A stretch of 64,000 nt of DNA from Corynebacterium simulans (lineage in GTDB: Bacteria; Actinomycetota; Actinomycetes; Mycobacteriales; Mycobacteriaceae): contig NZ_CP014634.1 in the NCBI RefSeq assembly GCF_001586215.1, positions 186,001-250,000 of the forward strand, given 5' to 3'. Of the stretch, positions 18,264 through 26,633 are shown in pieces. The stretch's first letter is position 1. The number at the start of each line of letters is the position of its first letter. A program made the position numbers and the translations under genes. Under the pieces are notes generated by a model that did no database searches, was not told where the DNA came from, and saw only the letters and a list, made by a program, of their open reading frames with translations.

Positions 18264-19031
18264 ATGACCACCATCAACCTTGACGATGACATCCGAGCTA
18301 CACTGCGTAAACTGCGTCTTTCCACCTTCGCTGATATCTTTTTCGACCTAGTCGCCGCCGATGACGCCAACACCGCTCTACCGGAGGAAATCTTCCTCAA
18401 AGCCGTGGAAGAAACCGCGGCCAAGCGCCGGCAAACCAACATCGCAAAAGCCATCACCCAGGCGAAATTCCGCTATCCGGGAGCAACACTCGCCGAGCTG
18501 ATCAACCCAGATGAACGAGGGTTGAATCTACGCCAGCTCAAACGACTAGCCGCAACACCCTGGCGCGACGAACCTTCCAATGTGCACGTCCTAGCGCCCA
18601 CCGGTGCGGGTAAAACCTACATCGCCTGCGCTATCGGTATTGCTGCTTGCCAGGCTGAATACAGTGTCGCGTACTACCGGCTGGATCAGCTCGTCGATGA
18701 ATTAGGGGCCTTCCTGCCAGCAGATGAACGCTATGTAGCTAAAATGCGCAAGCTACAAAACATTGATGTACTCATCCTCGATGATTTCCTGACCATAGGA
18801 ATCAACCAGCGCGGACAAGAAGACCTAACCAAGATCATATTCGACCGCGACGGCAGACTGCCGACCATCATCGTCTCCCAGACAACCGCCGCCTACTGGG
18901 TGAAGAAACTACCCGACCCCATCGGCGCGGACTCACTGGTCAGCAGACTCAATGCCGGACAGCGCATCGAACTCGGCGACTACGACATGCGCCAACACCT
19001 GGCAAGCGCCACATATGGCGCCAACGAGTAG
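18264..19031 (+). CDS. istB: IS21 helper ATPase IstB
   Basis: IstB is a DnaC-like AAA+ ATPase that selects target DNA and stimulates IstA. Walker A is APTGAGKTYIACA at about 111-123 and Walker B is VLILDDF at about 171-177. The protein is intact at 255 residues, the usual size. The ATG lies 6 bp after the istA stop, with GAAGGAGG upstream. Since istA is broken, IstB is probably without its natural partner unless another copy exists elsewhere. Confidence 0.94.
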   Translation: MTTINLDDDIRATLRKLRLSTFADIFFDLVAADDANTALPEEIFLKAVEETAAKRRQTNIAKAITQAKFRYPGATLAELINPDERGLNLRQLKRLAATPWRDEPSNVHVLAPTGAGKTYIACAIGIAACQAEYSVAYYRLDQLVDELGAFLPADERYVAKMRKLQNIDVLILDDFLTIGINQRGQEDLTKIIFDRDGRLPTIIVSQTTAAYWVKKLPDPIGADSLVSRLNAGQRIELGDYDMRQHLASATYGANE

Positions 19032-19081
19032 TCGATCGGATTAGAAGCCCGGCCGCTGGCCCCAACAGGGCCAGCGGCCCG

Positions 19082-19138
19082 GCCCTACCACCTAGTCGGA
19101 ATCCAGCCCTACCACCGTTCCGCAACACCCCTACCAAC
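19082..19138 (-). repeat. Right-end transposase-binding repeats of the IS21 element
   Basis: Inverted copies of the left-end word occur at 19082-19092, 19106-19116 and 19128-19138 (CCCTACCA core), spaced 22-24 bp, mirroring the left end. Confidence 0.8.
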
Positions 19139-19153
19139 AAGCCGCTCTCAGCA

Positions 19154-19159
19154 CCTAGT
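19154..19159. repeat. Target-site duplication, right copy (CCTAGT)
   Basis: Exact copy of 16484-16489 immediately outside the right end of the element. Confidence 0.85.
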
Positions 19160-19397
19160 CGAAGGCGTTAGAGTAGCGTCGGTGAAAATGATGCGTTTCA
19201 ATATCCGCCATCTACTCTCCTTTCATCCGGTAACTGCTTATATCTGCAGTCTAGGCACCGAATATCAGCCGCGGAAGCACTTTGGAGAACTTCCCAGTGG
19301 TCCCTCCCCTGGTACTTAAGCCTAAGACAAGAAGTGCTCGAGATTTAGCGCGCTGGTATGGGGTAAACAAGGACCGGTCCGCGCCGCCAACATAAGA

Positions 19398-19440
19398 AAA
19401 ATCTCGAAACACAATCTTTAACGAAAGTGTTTCGAGATTT
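19398..19440 (-). terminator. Terminator of tRNA-Glu copy 2
   Basis: Same 14-bp stem as at 16048-16090 and the same 14-nt loop length, but the loop sequence differs (AATCTTTAACGAAA here). A T-run follows on the minus strand. Confidence 0.85.
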
Positions 19441-19448
19441 TTAATTTG

Positions 19449-19521
19449 TACCCCGTACGGGATTTGAACCCGTGTTACCGGCGTGAGAGGCCGGCGTCCT
19501 AGGCCGCTAGACGAACGGGGC
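19449..19521 (-). tRNA. tRNA-Glu(CTC), copy 2
   Basis: All 73 nt are identical to 16099-16171. It lies 35 bp after tRNA-Gln in the same direction, so gltX, tRNA-Gln and tRNA-Glu all run leftward. The tRNAs may share a transcript ending at the hairpin at 19398-19440. Confidence 0.96.
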
Positions 19522-19556
19522 ATAGAACTGTGATACGACTTTAAGCAGTATCACTG

Positions 19557-19628
19557 CTGGCCTACCAGGACTCGAACCTAGAATGACGGTACCAGAAACC
19601 GTTGTGTTGCCAATTACACCATAGGCCA
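19557..19628 (-). tRNA. tRNA-Gln(CTG)
   Basis: A 72-nt cloverleaf with acceptor TGGCCTA/TAGGCCA, anticodon stem ACGGT/ACCGT and loop TTCTGGT, giving anticodon CTG. No GlnRS is seen in this window; gatA, gatB and gatC nearby fit charging by GltX followed by amidation. Confidence 0.95.
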
Positions 19629-19837
19629 TCATCGCTTTGAGCTGTTAACCACCTTGGAGGCGAACCCCGCGGTGTTGCTCGCTGCAACGGTTTATTACTA
19701 TAGCCACCGTTTCGGTTTTCACACAAATCGCCACGTCATCGCAGCTTTTTGAACTTTAAAAGGTGCGTTTTAGCGCGTTCTAATTACAACGTTGCGCTTT
19801 GCACCAGCCGCCGCTTCCGACTGTCCCAAACAGACGC

Positions 19838-19871
19838 GGCCCCACTCCCAACTCATTGCGGGAACGGGGCC
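19838..19871 (-). terminator. Possible terminator after gltX
   Basis: GGCCCC (19838-19843) faces GGGGCC (19866-19871), with further partial pairing inside, starting about 37 bp past the gltX stop. The T-tract is weak, so the call is tentative. Confidence 0.4.
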
Positions 19872-19907
19872 ACGAGAAGTGCTTAGCTAGTAGCTACAGC
19901 TTTGCCG

Positions 19908-21407
19908 CTACTGCTGCGCGGGCGCCTGGAACGGCGTGACAGCCAGAGCGGCACGCAAGCGATTGAGGGTGGACTCCTTGCCCAGGAGCTCCATGGACTC
20001 AAACAGTGGCGGGGAGACCTGCTGGCCGGAGATAGCTACGCGCAAAGCACCGTAGGCCTTGCGCGGCTTCAGCTCAAGCTCCTCAATGAGGGCCTTGGAC
20101 AGTACGGTCTCAATGGCATCCGTCTTCCACTCCTCCAGCTCCTCCAAGCGAGCAATGGAGACCTCCAGCGGCTGCACCGCATCTTCCTTGAGGTTCTTCT
20201 TTGCAGACTTCTCGTCGAGCTCCAGCTCGGCATCCGGAGTAACCAGGAAGCTCATGAGGCCATAGGCATCGCCAAGCATCTTGATGCGGGTCTGTACCAG
20301 GTCTGCCACGAAGGCAAACTTTTGCTCGTCATAATCAGCCGGGAAATCGGTGTACTCGGTCAGGTAATCACGCAGACGCTGCGCGAAGACCTCGGGCTCC
20401 AGCAGGCGAATGTGATCGGCGTTGATAGCCTCCAGCTTCTTCTGGTCAAAACGAGCCGGGTTACCCAGAACGTCTTCCACATCGAAGTTCGCAACGAGCT
20501 CGTCCACGGAGAAAATGTCCTGATCCGCAGACAGGGACCAGCCCAGCAGGGACAGGTAGTTGAGCATGCCCTCCGGAATGATGCCGGCGTCGCGGTGATT
20601 AAAGAGGTTGGACTGCGGGTCGCGCTTAGAAAGCTTCTTGTTTCCCTCGCCCATAACGAACGGCAGGTGGCCAAATTCCGGGGTCTGCTTAGCGATGCCG
20701 AGTTCCTTCAGCGCCTCGTACAGCGCCAGCTGACGCGGAGTGGAGGAAAGAAGGTCCTCACCGCGCAGAACGTGCGTGATACCCATCAGCGCGTCATCGA
20801 CCGGGTTAACCAAAGTGTAAAGCGGTGCGCCGTTGGAACGTGCAACGACGTAGTCCGGCTGGGTCTCAGACTTGAAGGTCAACTCACCACGAACGAGGTC
20901 CTTCCAGGTCCAATCCTGCTCCGGCATGCGCAGGCGCCACACTGGTTTGCGGCCTTCCGCCTCGAATGCCGCAATCTGCTCGTCGGTGAGATCGCGGTCG
21001 TAATTGTCGTAGCCCAACTTTGGGTCACGGCCGGCCGCCTTGTGGCGCTCTTCTACCTCCTCGGCAGTGGAATAAGCCGGGTAGACGTAGCCACCCTCCT
21101 TCAGCTTCTCCAGAACATCGGCATAGATGTCCATGCGCTGGGACTGGCGGTAAGGCTCGTGCGGACCACCTGTCACAACGCCCTCGTCCCAGTCCATGCC
21201 CAGCCACTTTAGGGAGTCAATGATGGCCTGGTAGGACTCTTCGGAGTCACGTGCAGCGTCGGTGTCTTCGATGCGGAAAACCAGCTTGCCACCAGTATGG
21301 CGCGCGTATGCCCAGTTAAAAAGCGCAGTACGAACCATGCCCACGTGCGGGGTGCCGGTGGGCGATGGGCAGAAACGTACGCGTACGTCAGAAGTAGTTT
21401 CAGTCAT
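19908..21407 (-). CDS. gltX: Glutamyl-tRNA synthetase
   Basis: GltX is a class I synthetase that charges tRNA-Glu. In organisms lacking GlnRS it also mischarges tRNA-Gln, which GatCAB then amidates. The HIGH-type motif reads [19 protein letters not shown] near residue 10 and the KMSKS-type motif [12 protein letters not shown] is near 250. Of the ATGs at 21416 and 21407, the latter begins [12 protein letters not shown], the usual opening; the product is 499 aa. It lies upstream of tRNA-Gln and tRNA-Glu, so the enzyme sits beside its own substrates. Confidence 0.97.
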   Translation of the reverse strand: MTETTSDVRVRFCPSPTGTPHVGMVRTALFNWAYARHTGGKLVFRIEDTDAARDSEESYQAIIDSLKWLGMDWDEGVVTGGPHEPYRQSQRMDIYADVLEKLKEGGYVYPAYSTAEEVEERHKAAGRDPKLGYDNYDRDLTDEQIAAFEAEGRKPVWRLRMPEQDWTWKDLVRGELTFKSETQPDYVVARSNGAPLYTLVNPVDDALMGITHVLRGEDLLSSTPRQLALYEALKELGIAKQTPEFGHLPFVMGEGNKKLSKRDPQSNLFNHRDAGIIPEGMLNYLSLLGWSLSADQDIFSVDELVANFDVEDVLGNPARFDQKKLEAINADHIRLLEPEVFAQRLRDYLTEYTDFPADYDEQKFAFVADLVQTRIKMLGDAYGLMSFLVTPDAELELDEKSAKKNLKEDAVQPLEVSIARLEELEEWKTDAIETVLSKALIEELELKPRKAYGALRVAISGQQVSPPLFESMELLGKESTLNRLRAALAVTPFQAPAQQ

Positions 21408-21557
21408 GCCCACCATGGTAATGCAGTCTCTTTAAGCCAGTGCCACCACCCAACTCCCGTCACTTCCACGGCTTCACCCAAAATGGGGTAACTGAAAATA
21501 GAATTCAATAGTTTCTGCCAGCGGTTTCACAATCTACATCAGGCTGCTCAAACAAAA

Positions 21558-21577
21558 TGGAAACTATTTTCTATAGT
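21558..21577 (+). promoter_or_regulatory. Candidate promoter and AT-rich operator of the anchored-repeat locus
   Basis: TGGAAACTATTTTCTA (21558-21573) is an imperfect palindrome (GAAAcTAtTTTC core) overlapping a -10-like TATAGT (21572-21577). A related dyad GAAAATA...TAGTTTC lies at 21494-21515. Such AT-rich dyads resemble Fur/Zur-type operators. A match to the Zur consensus is inference from memory. Confidence 0.4.
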
Positions 21578-21616
21578 GAAGGCCTTGGATCAGAACTGAA
21601 GAAAGGTCTCCACGCT

Positions 21617-23962
21617 GTGGCACGTTCTCGCACCCGCTACCTAGCCATCCTTACTACTCTCTCGCTTATCGCCCCGGCACCGGCCTTCGCCGGGCCCGAC
21701 GACGGAAAGGCAATCGCCACACAGGGACACGTCGATTCCCCCAAAACATTTTGGGAAGACGATAACTTCACGCTCAAGTCTGAGCATAACTCCACCACCA
21801 CAGACCTAGCAGACACCGTCGCGTGGATCGGCAAGGGCTGGAATATCGACGGAGGAAACCAATACCAATTCACTCTGCCGGACAACGGCGCTTTCGATTT
21901 CATTGGTCAAGCACGCAAGACCTACTACACGGCACCAGCCAACATCTTGGGCAGCGCCGATCCAATCTGGCTTGGCTTCGGCGCGGATTCCGGGCTGCCT
22001 GAAGATGACTTCCGCGATAACTTCGCCTCGCTCGACATCCTCTCGGTAGACGGTCCTGGCGATTTCGAGCTTTTCAGGTATCGCGACTCCGAGGGCGGCC
22101 TCGACCGCTTCATCGGCACCACGCCGAACTCCGCGTATTCTTCGATGCTGCACGCAGGCTCCCACACCCATAACTACACGCTTTTCACCAAGCCTGGCCG
22201 CTACGAGGTCACCTACCGCACCACCGCGCGTAAGAAGGACGGCACGCTCGTCGCCTCGGAGCCGACCACCACTTCCCTACAGGTAGGAGGCATGAAGCCT
22301 GCCGATAACACGACTCCTTCCTTGCGGGAGCGCTACGACGCCGCGACTGACGGCGATGCCTCTGCGGCAGGCTACAAGCTCGACATTTCGCCGAAGTCCA
22401 ATCCTGAAAAGGACGGCGACAAGAACCTGTCCACCATCAGCTTCAATGCAGAAAACAAGGCTTCAGGCACGCTGACGCTGCTTATCGACGGCTATTTCCT
22501 CACCGATCTGCCTGTAACCGATGGCCAGGCCGAGTGGGACGAATTCCTGGGCCCGGAAAAATCGAACATCCAGGCCGTCTTTACTCCGGAAGGCTCGGAA
22601 CCACGATGGATCTCGCAACAGGTTGAATACGCTCCAGGCGCAACAAATTCGACGGATTCGACCAAGTCTGCCGATGCGTGGGAAGAAACCCACAACGTGC
22701 GCAAGCTTGCGCCGCAGGAGGAGATGACTCCAACGAGCAAGAAGTTTCAGGCCAAGATTGAGCCGGCCGGCAAGTCTGCATCCAAGGTCGTCGTCGATAC
22801 TGAGGACAAGAACTTCAATGGCTTTATCAGCGGCGGCTTCTACAAAAACGACAGCGATATCGCCACTCTTGATTTCACGGGCGCTGTTACCAACGGCCAC
22901 GGCGAGTTCCTTGTGGACGAGGCGACCTTTTATAACGACTACAAGCTCAAGTTGACGCTGAACCCGCATCCGACGGTCAAAGCGGAGTCCGGCTCGGTCG
23001 TCGTCGCTGATTCCTATGCCTTCGGTAAGACCTTCGAAAAGGACGGTGCTCTGGGTACTTCCCCACAGCACCAGGACGCCGACAAGCGTGAGGAAGGCGA
23101 GAAGGAAGAAGGCGCTGCCGATCCTTCAACCACGTGCAACGAAAAACTCGTCCTGAACCGCGGCCACATCGACATCATGGCCACTCGAAAGGACGATCAC
23201 TTCGATCTGCGTCTCAAGGACGAAACCAACATCGGTGCAAACAAGATGGTGATGCGCCGGCTTGACGACGTCGTGATTTCCGTGCGCGACAACGCCCTGA
23301 TGAAGCGCCCCGAAAAGTTCGGAGGTGCCGAGTACGACTTCATGAACCCAGTCGGCGAAAAGACTTATGTCTTGCCGCAAACGCAGAACCGCGACATCAT
23401 CTGGCCGGGCTACAACACTGAGAAGCTTGATTATTCGCAGTTCAAGGACGGTAAGGTGCACCTGAACCTGCAGCCAAAGGAGGTGCCGGAAGGCGCCACC
23501 TTTGGCATGTGGACCACCGGCGGTCTCGGCGGCAAGGACCAGGTTCTCATGGATTCGAGCAAGGACGACTTCACCATCGATACCGTCTTCGCATCACACG
23601 CCCACACCAACTGGGCCTTCAGCAAGCCAGGCGTCTACAAGTTCGACGTGACCTACACCGCCACCACCACCGACGGCAAGAAGGTCGAATCTGAGCCACA
23701 AGAGCTGCTATTCACCATCGGCGACGAGGCCACCAACAACTGCGGTAAAGACAAGCCAGCACCGAAACCAGAGCCCAAGCCGCAGCCGAAGCCGCAACCC
23801 AACCCAGAGAAGGAAGGTTCTTCTGCTGAAGGTTCTTCCTTCAACCCGTGGAGTCTGGTGCTCCCGCTCGTGCTGGCGACCATCTTCCAGGCGGCGCTGA
23901 ACTTCATCCATGATCACCGCGCGGAGATTGATTACTGGGTAAAGGGAATCACTGGCCGCTAA
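21617..23962 (+). CDS. Secreted surface-repeat protein (choice-of-anchor M type), two repeats
   Basis: The frame is open from ATG 21557. GTG 21617 is preferred: AAAGG lies 10 nt upstream, a signal peptide (about 1-30, cleavage after AFA) follows at once, and a promoter-like element covers 21557. The 781-residue protein has two copies of the actinobacterial surface-anchored repeat. Each begins with GH(V/I)D (about 37 and 516) and ends with a histidine motif (SHTHNYTLFTKPGRY near 180, SHAHTNWAFSKPGVY near 660). A divergent middle region of about 270 residues separates them. A Pro/Lys linker (about 712-735) leads to a hydrophobic segment and an unusual 25-residue tail. First gene of the transporter locus. 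Confidence 0.88.
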   Translation: MARSRTRYLAILTTLSLIAPAPAFAGPDDGKAIATQGHVDSPKTFWEDDNFTLKSEHNSTTTDLADTVAWIGKGWNIDGGNQYQFTLPDNGAFDFIGQARKTYYTAPANILGSADPIWLGFGADSGLPEDDFRDNFASLDILSVDGPGDFELFRYRDSEGGLDRFIGTTPNSAYSSMLHAGSHTHNYTLFTKPGRYEVTYRTTARKKDGTLVASEPTTTSLQVGGMKPADNTTPSLRERYDAATDGDASAAGYKLDISPKSNPEKDGDKNLSTISFNAENKASGTLTLLIDGYFLTDLPVTDGQAEWDEFLGPEKSNIQAVFTPEGSEPRWISQQVEYAPGATNSTDSTKSADAWEETHNVRKLAPQEEMTPTSKKFQAKIEPAGKSASKVVVDTEDKNFNGFISGGFYKNDSDIATLDFTGAVTNGHGEFLVDEATFYNDYKLKLTLNPHPTVKAESGSVVVADSYAFGKTFEKDGALGTSPQHQDADKREEGEKEEGAADPSTTCNEKLVLNRGHIDIMATRKDDHFDLRLKDETNIGANKMVMRRLDDVVISVRDNALMKRPEKFGGAEYDFMNPVGEKTYVLPQTQNRDIIWPGYNTEKLDYSQFKDGKVHLNLQPKEVPEGATFGMWTTGGLGGKDQVLMDSSKDDFTIDTVFASHAHTNWAFSKPGVYKFDVTYTATTTDGKKVESEPQELLFTIGDEATNNCGKDKPAPKPEPKPQPKPQPNPEKEGSSAEGSSFNPWSLVLPLVLATIFQAALNFIHDHRAEIDYWVKGITGR

Positions 23963-24018
23963 ATGGGCCCTGACCGTTCCTAAACCGCATTTGTTAATTG
24001 CAGAGGACTTAAATAGTT

Positions 24019-25104
24019 ATGGACACACTCTCTCCTATGCCGTCCCGGGTCGTACCTCGGCCTGCGCTTTACCGTCGCACCCTGGGCTGGTTGTTTACGG
24101 TGATGCTCGTAGTCTTTTCGATGCCGCTTGCTGCGGCGCAGGCCCAAGAGACGGAATTTGATTCCGGTCACGTCGACGTCTTCTACGTCACTGCGCCGGA
24201 TGGCCAGCTCTCACTGTCGATGAAGGAAGACATCACCGGCTCAGAGGTCGAGCGTCCCGGCGATGACGTAGTGTTGCGGGTCAACGAAAACGCGTGGTCT
24301 GATGCCACCGAGAGCGTGGACGCCATCGGCACGCCCACGTACTTTCTGCCGCAGACCCAGAAGTCGGACATCATCTGGCCGGGCTGGGATACCCAGAAGG
24401 CACAGCAAGCAGGCTACAAGGACGTTGACCTCAACTTCGTGGATGTTAGTGGGCCTGGTGCGGTCTACATCTTTGAGACAACGGGCTTCGGTGACATTGA
24501 ATCTGTTACTGACTCCGGTGACTTGGAGCTGCGCAGCGGCGAGGTCATCAATCAGCCCTACCCTGCTCATCGCCACGTCAACTGGGCGTTTAGCGAGCCA
24601 GGTACCTACACCATGACCGTGCAGGCTTCTTCTAATGGCGATACCAGTAACAAGGTCACCTACACCTGGTCCGTAGGTGATGGTGAAGCCGCAGGCGAAG
24701 AAGATGGAGAATACGTTGAAGACGAGGACTTCGACGACGTCGAGGGCGAATCCGATTCCACCGATTCGGATGCCGAGTCCGACGGGCATTCTGCCTCGGC
24801 AGGTTCCTTGTCTTCTGCTGGTGGAGCACTAGGCGGTGCCAATGCAAGCGGCAATCGTGCGGCTTCAGGTAATCACTCTTCGGGCAAGCCCGGCCGCGAA
24901 AAGTCGCGCAAGCATGTGCGTCGGGGCCACAAGTCGCACTCGGGTGCGCAGGAAGATGGCTCGGATGTGGCTTTGCAATCGGCGGGCAACGACTTCGTTG
25001 AAGCCCCCAACTACCTGCCGTGGGGCTTGGGGTTGCTCGGCGTTGGCATGTTGATGCTGGGCCTTGGTGTTATGCGCTGGGTGCTGGCGAAGGTCCAGGA
25101 CTAA
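24019..25104 (+). CDS. Membrane-anchored surface-repeat protein, one repeat
   Basis: This 361-residue protein has a signal peptide (about 1-43, cleavage near AQA) and one surface repeat. The repeat starts FDSGHVDVFYV, has YFLPQTQKSDIIWPGWDTQ in the middle and ends AHRHVNWAFSEPGTY. An acidic Glu/Asp/Ser-rich stretch follows, then a basic segment (GREKSRKHVRRGHKSHSG). A C-terminal membrane helix (about 332-355) with a short KVQD tail anchors it in the membrane. No LPxTG is seen. Its TAA overlaps the next gene's ATG by one base, so translation is coupled to the solute-binding protein. Confidence 0.87.
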   Translation: MDTLSPMPSRVVPRPALYRRTLGWLFTVMLVVFSMPLAAAQAQETEFDSGHVDVFYVTAPDGQLSLSMKEDITGSEVERPGDDVVLRVNENAWSDATESVDAIGTPTYFLPQTQKSDIIWPGWDTQKAQQAGYKDVDLNFVDVSGPGAVYIFETTGFGDIESVTDSGDLELRSGEVINQPYPAHRHVNWAFSEPGTYTMTVQASSNGDTSNKVTYTWSVGDGEAAGEEDGEYVEDEDFDDVEGESDSTDSDAESDGHSASAGSLSSAGGALGGANASGNRAASGNHSSGKPGREKSRKHVRRGHKSHSGAQEDGSDVALQSAGNDFVEAPNYLPWGLGLLGVGMLMLGLGVMRWVLAKVQD

Positions 25105-26588
25105 TGCTGCACCGAAACAATCGTTGGGCTGTCGCGTCGTCGCTAAGCGCCGTGGCTCTCATAGCCGGCTGCGCGGCCCCAGGTGTTGGGCAGGCGCCGG
25201 AGGGCCTGAATGTCGTGGCGACAACGCCGATTCTCGCGGACGTCATTAGCCACGTTGCAGGCGAAGACGCCAACGTCACCACCCTTATCCCCGCAGGTAA
25301 AGACCCACATACCTTTGAGCCTTCGCTGCGCACCATCCGTAACGCGGCGAACGCGGACGTCGCGTTCGCAAACGGCTATCTGCTTGAGCCGCAAGGGCTC
25401 ATGGATACTTTGCGGGAGACCACGCATGTCCCGGTTATCGAGGTCGCAGACCAAGCTTCCACCCGCGGCGCAAAGCTCGTTCCGCTCGTGGAAAACACTG
25501 CCCTCGATACCGTGTGGCTGGGACTGCGCATCCAGGATGCCCCGGCCAACTCGCACGCGGTGGAGCTCAGCATGGTCTCTGCCGAGGGTCCCGGTGACGT
25601 GGCAGCTTACGTGGTCTCCACCTTCGGTACGCCGGAGGTGCTGTTCAACAGCGCGGACGGTATCAACGATCATGAGGACACCGCCCGCTTGCCCGCTAAC
25701 GCGCACACGCATGTCTCGTGGGGCTTTTCCAAACCCGGTATCTATCGCATTGGGTTTAAGGCCCACTCTGAAGACGGCGATACCGCGGTGCAAAATATCA
25801 CCGTCGCCGTGGGCGTTAATCCCCCAGAAGGAATGCGCGCACACGATGAGGGGCACGTGGACATCACAGCGAATATCGCAGCGGGGTCCATTGATCTGCA
25901 GGATAACGGCGCCCACTTCGATCCCAACACCACTGCGGTAGCTTTGCCTTCTTCAACATTGCAGCCGATTCCGCCGAATCCGGCGTATCGCTTCTTGGGC
26001 CGTCCGGGCAGCGAGACCTATCTCCTGCCACAAGCCGTGCTGGGCAAGCACATCCATGGCGAGGTTGACCCACACCTGTGGCACAACGTCGACAATGTCA
26101 TCGCAGAAACCGAGGTGGTGGCCGATAACCTCGCGCTGGCAGACCCCACCCATGGTGCGGCCTACCGCGAGCGCGCGGCGTCGTATATCGAGCAGCTGAA
26201 GGAGACCGACGCTTTCGTTGCCGAGCAAATAGCCTCCATCCCGCAGGCCCAGCGCCATCTGGTCACGCCGCATCACGGCTATGCCTACCTGGACCAAGGC
26301 TACGGCATGCAGGTCGCAGGCTTTATCACCCCGAATCCTGCCATCGAGCCCTCCCCGCGCGATGTCATTGCGCTGCGCAGGACGTTGGAGAACCTGCACC
26401 TACCAGCCGTTTTTGTAGAGCCGACACAACAAGCAAGCACGGCAACACTCACCGAGGCAGCCGCGCAACAAGGAATCCGCGTCTGCACCATCTACGGCGA
26501 CACGTTGGATGAAAAGGCTCCGACGTACATCGACATGATGCGTACCAATGCGCAGACGCTCCACCGCTGCCTTAACCCTTCGCCCTAA
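25104..26588 (+). CDS. Anchored-repeat ABC transporter solute-binding lipoprotein with embedded surface repeat
   Basis: The 494-residue lipoprotein (lipobox LIAGC, Cys 23) belongs to the ZnuA/TroA (cluster A-I) metal-binding family. Family ligand positions are visible: H69 in KDPHTFEPS, H324 in VDPHLWHN, H390/H391 in TPHHGYAY and E439 in VFVEPT. Residues about 131-315, where ZnuA has its His-rich loop, are replaced by surface-repeat sequence. That insert contains NAHTHVSWGFSKPGIY (about 199-214) before EGHVDITANI (about 249-258), the reverse of the order in the other repeat proteins. Its start overlaps the upstream stop (TAATG). It should deliver a divalent metal, or a ligand bound through one, to the permease. 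Confidence 0.92.
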   Translation: MLHRNNRWAVASSLSAVALIAGCAAPGVGQAPEGLNVVATTPILADVISHVAGEDANVTTLIPAGKDPHTFEPSLRTIRNAANADVAFANGYLLEPQGLMDTLRETTHVPVIEVADQASTRGAKLVPLVENTALDTVWLGLRIQDAPANSHAVELSMVSAEGPGDVAAYVVSTFGTPEVLFNSADGINDHEDTARLPANAHTHVSWGFSKPGIYRIGFKAHSEDGDTAVQNITVAVGVNPPEGMRAHDEGHVDITANIAAGSIDLQDNGAHFDPNTTAVALPSSTLQPIPPNPAYRFLGRPGSETYLLPQAVLGKHIHGEVDPHLWHNVDNVIAETEVVADNLALADPTHGAAYRERAASYIEQLKETDAFVAEQIASIPQAQRHLVTPHHGYAYLDQGYGMQVAGFITPNPAIEPSPRDVIALRRTLENLHLPAVFVEPTQQASTATLTEAAAQQGIRVCTIYGDTLDEKAPTYIDMMRTNAQTLHRCLNPSP

Positions 26589-26633
26589 CCAGTCACACCT
26601 AAAGAAAATCTCTGAGAAACAAGGAATCCACAA

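Larger units (their letters stand above)
16490..19153 (+). mobile_element. IS21-family insertion sequence (istA broken, istB intact), 2664 bp
   Basis: Both ends start TGC and reach GTTGGTAGGGG after exactly 15 bp. This defines boundaries 16490 and 19153, and the 6-bp direct repeat CCTAGT outside them confirms these. It carries the two-gene istA-istB layout typical of IS21. Each end has three transposase-site-like repeats. A perfect target duplication implies a fairly recent simple insertion. Because istA has an in-frame stop, this copy may no longer move on its own. Confidence 0.93.

Noticed and set aside
16047..19521. The duplicated tRNA-Glu blocks as attachment sites of an integrated element
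   Set aside because: The only mobile genes inside are the IS21 pair with its own target duplication. There is no integrase, and repeats include diverged loops, so an excised island cannot be supported.
19902..21212. A 436-codon plus-strand open frame
   Set aside because: It is the antisense shadow of gltX; the translation shows no family and the codon pattern follows gltX.
23753..23820. Pro/Lys/Glu repeats as an LPxTG sortase anchor
   Set aside because: No LPxTG or similar motif follows; only a hydrophobic segment and a polar tail are present.
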